Below are positions 17,051 to 24,856 of a DNA stretch of 64,000 bases, in pieces; within the stretch, counting starts at the first letter, position 1, and every line of letters starts with the position of its first letter. The stretch covers positions 124,001 to 188,000 of the forward strand of contig NZ_JQJY01000001.1 in NCBI RefSeq assembly GCF_000745775.1, read 5' to 3'. The notes beneath the pieces are model-generated. The model saw nothing but the letters and a program-made list of their open reading frames with translations. It had not been told where the DNA came from and did not search any database. The position numbers were made by a program, and so were the translations under genes. Origin of the DNA: Flavobacterium sp. ASV13 (lineage in GTDB: Bacteria; Bacteroidota; Bacteroidia; Flavobacteriales; Flavobacteriaceae).

Positions 17051-17728
17051 TTATGTTATTTTTAATAATAAGTTAGGGTCGGGGCAGTTTTCTATATAAA
17101 AATTGAGATCATTTGAATTGCAGACTCCAGGATAATCTCCCCAAAAATCTTCGATATCTTTGATAATCTGAAAGTGGACATGCGGTGCGTAGTCACCATT
17201 TACAGCTGCATTTCCAAGAGTTGCAATTTGTTCTCCTTTTTTAAAAGGTTTCCCGACACTTAATCCCTCTAAACTTTCTAACGATAAATGTCCATATAAA
17301 GTATAAAATTTTTCATTTTGAATTTCATGTTCTAAAATAATAGTGGGACCATAATCACCCAGCCCAACATTATTTTTAAAACTATGAACCTTTCCATCCA
17401 ACGCTGCCAAAACAGTTGTTCCTACTTTTGTCCATAAATCAAGACCAATATGAATATTGCGTTCCGGAATAGAATCATTTCTAAAAATAGTACTCCTTTT
17501 ATATAATGTACGACCTTCAATATAACCGCCAAAAGCAACTTCAGCATTATTTCTTGACAAATAATCTGAAATAAAAATTTCAAATTCGGCAGCATTTTCT
17601 GGCCGGACATCCATTAATTCTTCATTGTTGGCAGATAAATCCAAAGGTAAATACTTTGAAAAATCAATACTAGAATCGATAATTTTAGTAGGCGGCAAGG
17701 CGTTTAAAATGGCAGAAAGGGGTTTCAT
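17051..17728 (-). CDS. M23-family metallopeptidase-like protein
   Basis: A 225-residue protein with an M23 (LytM/lysostaphin-like) domain over residues about 85-195. Zinc ligands are seen as H93 and D97 in HIGLDLW and as the last His of HVH (H183/H185), with a catalytic His in LYGHLS (H147). The typical barrel segment 'KKGEQIATLGNAAVNG' is present. No signal peptide is visible in MKPLSAILNALPPTKIID, which is unusual for a peptidoglycan endopeptidase. The protein may act inside the cell on another substrate, or be exported by another route. It lies in the operon downstream of the spermidine-synthase-like gene (11-bp gap). Confidence 0.85.
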   Translation of the reverse strand: MKPLSAILNALPPTKIIDSSIDFSKYLPLDLSANNEELMDVRPENAAEFEIFISDYLSRNNAEVAFGGYIEGRTLYKRSTIFRNDSIPERNIHIGLDLWTKVGTTVLAALDGKVHSFKNNVGLGDYGPTIILEHEIQNEKFYTLYGHLSLESLEGLSVGKPFKKGEQIATLGNAAVNGDYAPHVHFQIIKDIEDFWGDYPGVCNSNDLNFYIENCPDPNLLLKIT

Positions 17729-17739
17729 AAAAATAAAAA

Positions 17740-18405
17740 TTAAGCTACTTTTTTTATAATAATTAACTCATTGTGAACCTCAATGCGGGGAAGCATTTTT
17801 AAGGAAAACAATGTAGTGTTTATTTCTGAAATGTACTTCCTATTTCTCACATTATGTGCTTCATCTAAAATCATGGTATTAAAAAGTACAAAACCTTGAT
17901 CTTTTAACAGGGAACAAACACGTTCACTAAAAAAACGTTCAAACAGGAAATTTGGCATTTTGATATCTTCAAAAATATCAATTATGATTAAATCGTATTG
18001 ATCTTTTGTTTTCAAAACAAATTCAAATGCATCGTCAATAATCAGTTCAAGTTGTTCGATTTTATTTAAATTAAAATATTGATTCGCAATCTGAATCATT
18101 TCGGGGTCAATTTCAACTCCGGTTATTTTTCCTTTATAATCAATTTCGTCTACTAAAGTTTTTATAACGCTGCCGCCAGCAACTCCCAAAACTAAAATAT
18201 GATCCATTTTTAAAATCGTATCATAACCAATATTTCGCAAGCCATACCTTAATATACGTTGTAGGCTTCCATAAGAATAATTTGTGTTTTCAGAATCTAA
18301 AACTAATTCGCCATTTGCCCAGGTAACTTCAATTGTTTTGCTTCGAGCCGATTTTTTTTTGAATATTTTAATTGGAATTAGATAACTGAATAATTTTTGA
18401 ATCAT
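17740..18405 (-). CDS. Spermidine-synthase-like methyltransferase-fold protein
   Basis: A 221-residue Rossmann-fold protein of the spermidine synthase-like family. The nucleotide-binding loop is VLGVAGGSVIKTLVDE, followed by the acidic ITGVEIDPEMIQIANQYF that holds the adenosyl ribose. Then IIDDAFEFVLKTKDQYDLIIIDIFED provides the catalytic-region Asp residues. It is shorter than true spermidine synthases (about 280-300), lacking part of the N-terminal beta domain, so the activity is uncertain. It is the first gene of a minus-strand operon with the M23 protein and two exported proteins, promoted from the divergent region shared with the acyltransferase. Confidence 0.8.
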   Translation of the reverse strand: MIQKLFSYLIPIKIFKKKSARSKTIEVTWANGELVLDSENTNYSYGSLQRILRYGLRNIGYDTILKMDHILVLGVAGGSVIKTLVDEIDYKGKITGVEIDPEMIQIANQYFNLNKIEQLELIIDDAFEFVLKTKDQYDLIIIDIFEDIKMPNFLFERFFSERVCSLLKDQGFVLFNTMILDEAHNVRNRKYISEINTTLFSLKMLPRIEVHNELIIIKKVA

Positions 18406-18422
18406 TTTATAAGGCTTTTACT

Positions 18423-18452
18423 CAAAAATACATTTTAAATCTGTTATTTTTG
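18423..18452. promoter_or_regulatory. Divergent -7 elements (spermidine-synthase-like gene / acyltransferase)
   Basis: CAAAAATA at 18423-18430 is a TAnnTTTG box on the minus strand, 18 bp from the minus-strand ATG. TATTTTTG at 18445-18452 is the plus-strand box, 19 bp before the ATG at 18472. The two promoters are back to back within 30 bp. Confidence 0.55.
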
Positions 18453-18471
18453 CAGAAATAATAAAATTTTA

Positions 18472-19023
18472 ATGAAAAAACAGCTATACAAATTCATCTT
18501 TTACAAGCTAATGGGCTGGAAAATCAAGGGAATCGAAAATGCAGAGGTGAAAAAATGCATTCTGATGGTTATGCCTCACACCAGTAATCACGATTTTTAC
18601 ATTGGGCTTTTTACTCGCGGAATTTCTGGATTGCAAATGAATTGGGTTGGGAAGAAGGAATTATTCAAATTTCCTTTTGGTTATTATTTTAGAAATGTTG
18701 GAGGCGAACCGCTTGATCGTTCTGGCGGATTAAATAAAGTTGATTCGATTGCGGCGATTTTTGATCGCAAAGAAACTTTTCGTTTGGCCGTTGCTCCAGA
18801 AGGAACCCGAAAAGGAGTTACAGAACTCAAAACGGGTTTTTATTATATTGCGCTTAAAGCAAATGTTCCAATTGTTCCCGTTGCTTTTGATTGGGGAAAG
18901 AAAGAGGTTAATTTAGGAAAGCCTTTTTACCCAACAGGAAATTATGAAGCTGATTGGGAAATTTTAAAACAACATTATAAAGGAGTATTAGGAAAGATTC
19001 CAGAAAACGGAATTCAAATCTAA
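18472..19023 (+). CDS. Lysophospholipid acyltransferase family protein
   Basis: A 183-residue PlsC-superfamily acyltransferase (glycerolipid or lysophospholipid acylation at the membrane). The catalytic HX4D motif is H36-D41 in PHTSNHDFYIG. Block III appears as VAPEGTRKGVTELKTGFYYIA (EGTR binding the phosphate), and block IV as VPIVPVAFDWG. It is shorter than PlsC itself (about 240) but typical for the Flavobacterial 1-acyl-glycerol-3-phosphate-acyltransferase-like proteins. Monocistronic, ending in an AT-rich hairpin near 19022-19086 shared with the convergent XRE gene. Confidence 0.88.
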   Translation: MKKQLYKFIFYKLMGWKIKGIENAEVKKCILMVMPHTSNHDFYIGLFTRGISGLQMNWVGKKELFKFPFGYYFRNVGGEPLDRSGGLNKVDSIAAIFDRKETFRLAVAPEGTRKGVTELKTGFYYIALKANVPIVPVAFDWGKKEVNLGKPFYPTGNYEADWEILKQHYKGVLGKIPENGIQI

Positions 19024-19107
19024 AAATTTTAATATTTTTTTGATTGCGTGAGAATCTCTTAAATCAAAAATATTTTTAAAAATTTTCAAATACGCGAAAT
19101 TTTTGAA

Positions 19108-19578
19108 CTACGGTACATAAGTCTTGAATTTACCATTTTTATAAAAAAAGATGATTTTTTCGACTTCATCTTCATCCGGATTGAAAATTGTATTTTTTAT
19201 TGAAGATGTACTTTTGGTTTCTACTTTTTCTTTTTCTGGATTGATTTCAGAAAATAAATCGATCGTATTGAAATTTTCATTTGATGAAGTAGGGGCGATA
19301 GTTTTTTCAATTTCTGAAATTGCTCCAAATTGTAAAGTTGATTCTTCATTACTTTTTGGAAAATTTCCTTTCCCATTCAGTAACCAATATATATCTACAT
19401 CTGGAAAAACTTCAATAATTTTCATGACAAAATCAAGGCTCGGTTTATTTCTGCCAGATAGGAGATGAGACATACTTGAGCGTTGAACTCCAATTTTATC
19501 AGCAAATGAAGAAGCGTTTATCCCGTAATAATCCAATATAATTTCAAGTCTTTTTACAAAATCATCGATGTTTACCAT
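19108..19578 (-). CDS. XRE-family transcriptional repressor
   Basis: A 156-residue regulator with an N-terminal HTH_3 domain (VKRLEIILDYYGINASSFADKIGVQRSSMSHLLSGRNKPSLDFV, residues 8-52) and a Ser/Glu-rich, poorly conserved C terminus. There is no LexA/CI peptidase domain. It is divergent from the M14 carboxypeptidase gene. Palindromes of the form TTTACAAWTGTAAA overlap its own start codon (19571-19584), its -7 box (19606-19619) and the -7 region of the carboxypeptidase promoter (19839-19852, 19863-19876), so autoregulation and control of the divergent gene are likely. It looks chromosomal, not part of a phage. Confidence 0.85.
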   Translation of the reverse strand: MVNIDDFVKRLEIILDYYGINASSFADKIGVQRSSMSHLLSGRNKPSLDFVMKIIEVFPDVDIYWLLNGKGNFPKSNEESTLQFGAISEIEKTIAPTSSNENFNTIDLFSEINPEKEKVETKSTSSIKNTIFNPDEDEVEKIIFFYKNGKFKTYVP

Positions 19579-19584
19579 TGTAAA
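19571..19584. promoter_or_regulatory. Candidate XRE operator O1
   Basis: TTTACCATTGTAAA is one mismatch from the perfect palindrome TTTACAATTGTAAA and overlaps the repressor's own start codon (ATG complement at 19576-19578). Confidence 0.6.
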
Positions 19585-19605
19585 TTATTTTAAAGTAGTA
19601 ACTGG

Positions 19606-19619
19606 TTTACAAATGTAAC
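19606..19619. promoter_or_regulatory. Candidate XRE operator O2 overlapping the repressor -7 box
   Basis: TTTACAAATGTAAC matches the operator form. It contains CAAATGTA (19610-19617), a minus-strand TAnnTTTG -7 element 32 bp upstream of the repressor ATG. Confidence 0.65.
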
Positions 19620-19838
19620 AAAAAAGAATTGCATAAACAATTACACGGTTGCAAAATATAAAATCAGGGCTATTTATATTAGATAATAGCTTTATATAAA
19701 TATATATAACTAATTGAAAATAAGTAATTATTAATTTAAGTATTTAAATTATAACATTTGTTAACTTAAGACTTTAGAATTTATTTGAAATAAGGTTAAT
19801 CCCTGTTTACAATTCTGAATTCTTGATAAAATTTAAAG

Positions 19839-19852
19839 TTTACAATTGTAAA
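19839..19852. promoter_or_regulatory. Candidate XRE operator O3
   Basis: TTTACAATTGTAAA is a perfect 14-bp palindrome, 24 bp upstream of operator O4 on the M14 carboxypeptidase promoter, near its -33 position. Confidence 0.7.
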
Positions 19853-19862
19853 AATAAAGATG

Positions 19863-19876
19863 TTTACTTTTGTAAA
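19863..19876. promoter_or_regulatory. Candidate XRE operator O4 overlapping the carboxypeptidase -7 box
   Basis: TTTACTTTTGTAAA lies within the longer inverted repeat TGTTTACTTTTGTAAACA (19861-19878). It contains TACTTTTG (19865-19872), a consensus -7 element 18 bp before the ATG at 19891. Confidence 0.7.
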
Positions 19877-19890
19877 CAAATCAAAAGACA

Positions 19891-21045
19891 ATGAATTTAG
19901 AAGAATTATTTAACCAGAACAAAGAAGAATCCATCTCAGGTCGTTATCTAACTTTAGATCACATAGAACCTTTATTGAACAAATTAAATACAGATAATCA
20001 AGTTTCAGTAATAGGTAAATCAGTTTTAGGCGCACCTATATATAGTTATCAAATAGGCACAGGAAAAACACGCATTTATCTTTGGTCTCAAATGCACGGA
20101 AATGAAAGCACAACGACAAAAGCATTTTTCGATTTCATTAATGTACTTAACAACGGATCAGAGTTTGCTCAAAAAATGCTTAGTACTTTTACTTTTTACA
20201 GCATTCCTATACTAAATCCAGACGGAGCAAAGTTATATACCCGTGAAAATGCTAATAAAATTGATTTAAATCGTGATTCACAGAATTTGACTCAGCCGGA
20301 AAGCAATGTTTTAAGAGAAGTTTTTGAAACATTTAAGCCCGATTTCTGTTTTAATCTACACGATCAGCGAACTATATTTGGAGCAGGAGAAACAGGAAAA
20401 CCAGCAACAGTATCGTTTTTAGCACCATCATTTAATGAAGAAAGAGATGTAAATGAGAATAGATTAACGGCTATAAATTTGATTGCAGGAATTAATGATG
20501 AATTGCAAAAATACATTCCTGGACAAATAGGACGTTTTGATGATTCTTTTAATATTAATTGTATTGGAGACACTTTTCAATTTTTAGGTGCGCCAACAAT
20601 ATTATTTGAAGCAGGACACTATGCAGGCGATTATAATAGGGAAATCACGCGAAAGTTCATATTTTTCTCACTAATTACGGCGTTTAAACTCATCTCCGAA
20701 AACGATTTAGTTGATAATAGAATTAATGATTATTTGAATATTTCACAAAATAAAGTGGTTTTTTATGATTTTATGTATAAAAATATCAAAATAAATTATG
20801 ATGGTATCGAAATTATTACGAATTTTGTCGCACAATACAAAGAAGAATTGATTGAAAATAAGATTCATTTTAATGCTTACATCGTTGAAGCAGGAGAATT
20901 AGAAAATTATTTTGGACATTATGAATATGACGCAAAAGGCGCAATTTATTCAGATGAATATGATAATTTTCCGAAATTGAATCAAAAAGCAGATTTTTAT
21001 TTAAATAAAAATATTAAATTTGTTAACGGGTTGATAAAAAGTTAA
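19891..21045 (+). CDS. M14-family zinc carboxypeptidase-like protein
   Basis: A 384-residue protein with an M14 carboxypeptidase domain in its first about 270 residues. Zinc ligands are seen as H69 and E72 in SQMHGNESTT, with the third His in FCFNLHDQR. The substrate-binding NPDGAKLYTREN and DLNRDSQNL follow, and the conserved Glu is probably in TILFEAGHYAGDY. The C-terminal about 110 residues are not peptidase-like. No signal peptide, so cytoplasmic. It probably acts on a peptide or modified amino-acid chain; the substrate is unknown. It is preceded by two XRE operators and followed by an Lrp/AsnC gene. Confidence 0.85.
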   Translation: MNLEELFNQNKEESISGRYLTLDHIEPLLNKLNTDNQVSVIGKSVLGAPIYSYQIGTGKTRIYLWSQMHGNESTTTKAFFDFINVLNNGSEFAQKMLSTFTFYSIPILNPDGAKLYTRENANKIDLNRDSQNLTQPESNVLREVFETFKPDFCFNLHDQRTIFGAGETGKPATVSFLAPSFNEERDVNENRLTAINLIAGINDELQKYIPGQIGRFDDSFNINCIGDTFQFLGAPTILFEAGHYAGDYNREITRKFIFFSLITAFKLISENDLVDNRINDYLNISQNKVVFYDFMYKNIKINYDGIEIITNFVAQYKEELIENKIHFNAYIVEAGELENYFGHYEYDAKGAIYSDEYDNFPKLNQKADFYLNKNIKFVNGLIKS

Positions 21046-21122
21046 TTTTTATGTGAATTTGTTGTTTTTTATATATATTTTTATACTTTGTAATAGCAAT
21101 TAGTAATATTAATTAAAGAATT

Positions 21123-21602
21123 ATGAGTAAATTTCGTTTAGATGAAGTAGATCACCAGATTTTAGATATGTTAATAGACAATACGAGAGTTCCGTTTACT
21201 GACATTGCAAAAAAACTATTGATATCTGCTGGAACAGTACATGTTAGAGTAAAAAAGATGGAGGATGCCGGTATCATTATGGGATCTTCACTAGCCTTAG
21301 ATTATGATAAATTAGGGTATTCATTTATTGCTTATGTGGGTGTATTCCTTAATAATACGTCTCAAACTAAATTTGTATTAGAGCGAATCAATCAAATTCC
21401 ATTCGTAACAGTAGCTTCTGTAACGACAGGTAAATTCAACATTTTTTGCAAAATTAGAGCAAAAGATACTAAACACGCAAAAGAAGTTATCTTCATGATT
21501 GATGATATCGAAGGTGTTTACAGAACAGAAACAATGATTTCATTAGAGGAAAGTATAAACGATAAGAAGCGTTTGATGCATACTATTTTCAAAAATATGT
21601 AA
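21123..21602 (+). CDS. Lrp/AsnC-family transcriptional regulator
   Basis: A 159-residue protein with an N-terminal winged HTH (LDEVDHQILDMLIDNTRVPFTDIAKKLLISAGTVHVRVKKMEDAGII) and a C-terminal RAM/AsnC ligand-binding domain (GYSFIAYVGVFL ... FVTVASVTTGKFNIFCKIRAKD). It is of the type common in Flavobacteria, binding DNA as octamers with amino acid or other effectors. It is preceded by AT-rich sequence with AATTAGTAATATTAATT, which could be its own operator. A terminator follows, so it is separate from the PEP carboxylase transcript. Confidence 0.92.
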   Translation: MSKFRLDEVDHQILDMLIDNTRVPFTDIAKKLLISAGTVHVRVKKMEDAGIIMGSSLALDYDKLGYSFIAYVGVFLNNTSQTKFVLERINQIPFVTVASVTTGKFNIFCKIRAKDTKHAKEVIFMIDDIEGVYRTETMISLEESINDKKRLMHTIFKNM

Positions 21603-21632
21603 TATTTTCTTGAATGCTATATTATAAAATAT

Positions 21633-21662
21633 AACCTCAAGTTTATTCTTGGGGTTTTTTTA
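21633..21662 (+). terminator. Terminator after the Lrp/AsnC gene
   Basis: AACCTCAAG pairs with CTTGGGGTT (one G-T wobble), followed by TTTTT. Confidence 0.75.
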
Positions 21663-21696
21663 TGACCTATTAACCAACCAACTACACAACACAATT

Positions 21697-24279
21697 ATGT
21701 ACACGTTACCAAAAATTGAACGTTTTAATCAGGACGTTCTCTCTAAATACTACATTTATAATAGTGTTTTTATAACATTGCCGTTTGATTCTATTGATAA
21801 TACAGGAGTCTTGCTACCGTTGTTTACAGAAACTTGCGAAACAGGATTTAAAAAACAAGAAACACCTAAAGAGATTTTTGATTTTTTCTCAAATAAATTT
21901 CTTAACAATGCTTCTGAAACTGAAAAAATCGATTTAATGTTTCGATTTATTCAATACATAGAGCGTCAAATTGTATTATTTGATGCGATTGAAGATGCAG
22001 CCTTTCCTGAAGTTAATAATATGGAAGGACGTGGTTCTCTTCGCGACATTAAAGAAAAAACAGATGCAAAAGAAAAAGATGAGGAATTAATTGAATTTTT
22101 AGAAAACTTCAATGTGCGTACTGTTTTGACAGCGCATCCAACTCAGTTTTACCCTGGTCCTGTATTAGGAATTATAAATGATTTGACAGAAGCTATTCGT
22201 CAAAATGATTTATTGCAAATCAAACAATTATTGGCGCAATTGGGTAAAACACCATTTATTCAAAATGTAAAGCCAAATCCGTATGATGAAGCTGTAAGTT
22301 TAATTTGGTATCTGGAGAATGTTTTTTATGCAACTTCTGGAGAAATCGTTCATTATTTACAGAAAAATATCCTTGGCGGAAATGCAATTCAAAATCAATT
22401 GATCAAACTTGGATTCTGGCCTGGAGGAGATCGTGATGGAAATCCTTTTGTTACAACAGATATTACTTTAAAAGTTGCTGACCGTTTGCGTACTTCTATC
22501 TTAAAGTGTTATTATGTTGAAATGAGAAACTTAAAAAGAAAGTTAACTTTCTCAGGAGTAGACACTTTAGTAGCTGAACTTGAACATAAACTTTATCGTT
22601 CTGTGTTTTATTCTAAAGGCGAAATCTTTATCACATTAGATGAATTATTGGCGCAACTAAACAAAATCAGAACTATTATCATTGAGAAACATCAGTCATT
22701 ATATTTAGATGAATTAGAAGCGCTGTTAGTAAAAATTAATTTATTCGGATTTCATTTTGCTACTTTAGATATTCGTCAGAATAGCAAAATTCATAACGCT
22801 GTTTTCAAGGATGTGGTAAATTATTACCTGAATTCTGGTTCTGAGATTTTTCCGAAAAATTACTACGAATTGAATGAAGATCAAAAAATCAATGTTTTAT
22901 CAAAAGTAAAAGGTAATTTGAATCCGAGTGATTTCGAGGATGAAATTACAAGATCAACATTAGAATCTGTTCAGGCAATCAAAACGATTCAACAAAATAA
23001 CGGAGAAGAAGGAGCTAATCGTTACATTATCAGCAACAACGAAAGTGCGTTGAACGTAATGGAAACTTTTGCTATGATTCGTTTGAATAATTGGGAAAAT
23101 CCATCAGTTGACATTATACCGCTTTTCGAGTCAGTTGATGATTTGCAGAATGCACATGCAATAATGGAACAATTGTATACAAATCCGGAATATTCTAAAC
23201 ATTTGCAGGCAAGAGGAAATAAGCAGACTATTATGCTTGGTTTCTCAGACGGTACAAAAGATGGTGGTTATTTAATGGCGAACTGGAGCATCTATCAGGC
23301 AAAAATTTCATTAACTGAAATTTCAAGAAAATACGGAATCAAAGCTATTTTCTTTGACGGACGTGGTGGACCTCCTGCGCGTGGTGGTGGAAAAACACAC
23401 AAATTCTACGCATCTCTAGGGCCGAAAATTGAAAATAACGAAATCCAAATTACAGTTCAAGGTCAGACGATTAGTTCTAATTTCGGAACTTTGGATTCTT
23501 GTCGTTATAATATTGAGAATTTATTGACTGCCGGAGTTACCAATCAGGTGTTCAAAAAAGAAGAAAACGAGCTAAGTCCAGAAGAAACGCAAATTCTAAC
23601 ACAATTAGCGACTTTAGGATATGATAAATATTTGAGTTTTAAAAATCACCCAAAATTTATTCCGTATTTGGAAAAAATGAGTACGTTGAAATATTACTCA
23701 AAAACTAATATTGGAAGCCGTCCATCAAAAAGAAGTAAATCTGAATCATTGGATTTTGCTGATTTAAGAGCGATCCCGTTTGTTGGTTCTTGGAGTCAAT
23801 TAAAACAAAATGTTCCTGGATTTTTTGGAGTTGGATCAGCATTGAAGCACTTTGAAGAATCTGGACAATGGGAAAAAGTAAGCGATCTATATCATAATTC
23901 GTTATTCTTTAAAACTTTGCTTGAAAATAGTATGATGTCCTTGGCAAAATCATTTTTACCATTAACAGCATATATGCGAAAAGATCCGGAATTTGGTGAG
24001 TTTTGGCAAATTATTTACGATGAGTTTTCAGAAACAAAGCGTCTTTTATTGAAAATTGCTGGTCATAAAACATTAATGGAAAATTATCCTGATGGTATAG
24101 CTTCAATTCAGATAAGAGAGCGTATTGTATTGCCATTGTTGACAATACAACAGTATGCATTGTTAAGAATTAATGAATTGAACAAAGAAGAAGGCAACGA
24201 GGATTTGATTAAAGTTTATGAAAAAATCGTTACTCGATCACTTTTCGGAAATACAAATGCAAGTAGAAACTCAGCTTAA
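21697..24279 (+). CDS. ppc: Phosphoenolpyruvate carboxylase
   Basis: PEP carboxylase forms oxaloacetate from PEP and bicarbonate, an anaplerotic reaction. The protein has about 860 residues, starting at MYTLPKIERF; upstream codons belong to the terminator region of the previous gene. Catalytic landmarks are LTAHPTQFYPG, FWPGGDRDGNPFVT, GFSDGTKDGGY and the mobile loop FDGRGGPPARGGGKTH. The loop differs from the E. coli version at the third/fourth positions but keeps the Arg and Gly residues. The C-terminal GNTNASRNSA is near the usual terminal 'RNTG'; the final Gly-type end is not identical. It is followed 12 bp later by a DinB-like gene. Confidence 0.94.
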   Translation: MYTLPKIERFNQDVLSKYYIYNSVFITLPFDSIDNTGVLLPLFTETCETGFKKQETPKEIFDFFSNKFLNNASETEKIDLMFRFIQYIERQIVLFDAIEDAAFPEVNNMEGRGSLRDIKEKTDAKEKDEELIEFLENFNVRTVLTAHPTQFYPGPVLGIINDLTEAIRQNDLLQIKQLLAQLGKTPFIQNVKPNPYDEAVSLIWYLENVFYATSGEIVHYLQKNILGGNAIQNQLIKLGFWPGGDRDGNPFVTTDITLKVADRLRTSILKCYYVEMRNLKRKLTFSGVDTLVAELEHKLYRSVFYSKGEIFITLDELLAQLNKIRTIIIEKHQSLYLDELEALLVKINLFGFHFATLDIRQNSKIHNAVFKDVVNYYLNSGSEIFPKNYYELNEDQKINVLSKVKGNLNPSDFEDEITRSTLESVQAIKTIQQNNGEEGANRYIISNNESALNVMETFAMIRLNNWENPSVDIIPLFESVDDLQNAHAIMEQLYTNPEYSKHLQARGNKQTIMLGFSDGTKDGGYLMANWSIYQAKISLTEISRKYGIKAIFFDGRGGPPARGGGKTHKFYASLGPKIENNEIQITVQGQTISSNFGTLDSCRYNIENLLTAGVTNQVFKKEENELSPEETQILTQLATLGYDKYLSFKNHPKFIPYLEKMSTLKYYSKTNIGSRPSKRSKSESLDFADLRAIPFVGSWSQLKQNVPGFFGVGSALKHFEESGQWEKVSDLYHNSLFFKTLLENSMMSLAKSFLPLTAYMRKDPEFGEFWQIIYDEFSETKRLLLKIAGHKTLMENYPDGIASIQIRERIVLPLLTIQQYALLRINELNKEEGNEDLIKVYEKIVTRSLFGNTNASRNSA

Positions 24280-24290
24280 AAATTAAAAAT

Positions 24291-24806
24291 ATGAATGCAG
24301 ATCAATTATTAGATAATGAATATTCGGGCGGATTTGCTACTTATATTCGTGAAGCTGGAAATGTAAATTTGATTGATGAATTGGAAATTTCTTTACATGA
24401 TTTCATCAGATTTGTACAAAATATTCCAATGGATAAATTTGATTATCGATATGCTGAAGGAAAGTGGACAATCAAAGAAATTATACAGCATATTTTAGAT
24501 TGCGAACGCATTTTTGCTTATCGAGCATTACGTTTTTCAAGAAATGACAAAACACCTTTGCCAAGTTTTGAAGAAAACGATTATGCTGAGAATACGAATG
24601 CAAACGGTCGAAGCATTCAGGATTTATTGACTGAACTATCAGCCTTAAGACATTCAAATTTATTGTTTTACAAAAGTTTATCTGAAGAACAACTTAAGAG
24701 AATTGGAACCGCTTCAAACAATCCAATTTCAGTTCGCGCTTTAGGTTTTGCAATAATCGGACATCAAAAACATCATCAAAAAGTTTTTGAAGAAAGATAT
24801 TTATAA
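24291..24806 (+). CDS. DinB-family protein
   Basis: A 171-residue four-helix-bundle protein of the DinB/YfiT family. Family signatures are YRYAEGKWTIKEIIQHILDCERIFAYRALRF (first metal His in the helix), SIQDLLTELSALRHSNLLF and GHQKHHQKVFEERYL (metal His pair at the C terminus). Members bind divalent metal and include bacillithiol or mycothiol S-transferases as well as proteins of unknown role. In a presumed bacillithiol user, as the ypdA gene suggests, a thiol S-transferase role is possible but speculative. It is cotranscribed with the PEP carboxylase gene. Confidence 0.9.
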   Translation: MNADQLLDNEYSGGFATYIREAGNVNLIDELEISLHDFIRFVQNIPMDKFDYRYAEGKWTIKEIIQHILDCERIFAYRALRFSRNDKTPLPSFEENDYAENTNANGRSIQDLLTELSALRHSNLLFYKSLSEEQLKRIGTASNNPISVRALGFAIIGHQKHHQKVFEERYL

Positions 24807-24819
24807 ACGTTATAAAACT

Positions 24820-24855
24820 AAAATCCTGTGAAGAAAATTTTCACAGGATTTTTTA
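24820..24855. terminator. Bidirectional terminator between DinB and RecQ genes
   Basis: AAATCCTGTGAA pairs with TTCACAGGATTT around a short AAAA loop, followed by TTTTT; its A-run on the other side serves the minus-strand recQ. Confidence 0.85.
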
Positions 24856-24856
24856 T

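Noticed and set aside
19108..19578. XRE gene as the repressor of a prophage
   Set aside because: No phage genes, integrase or attachment-type repeats nearby; the neighbours are ordinary metabolic genes and the gene has no CI peptidase domain.
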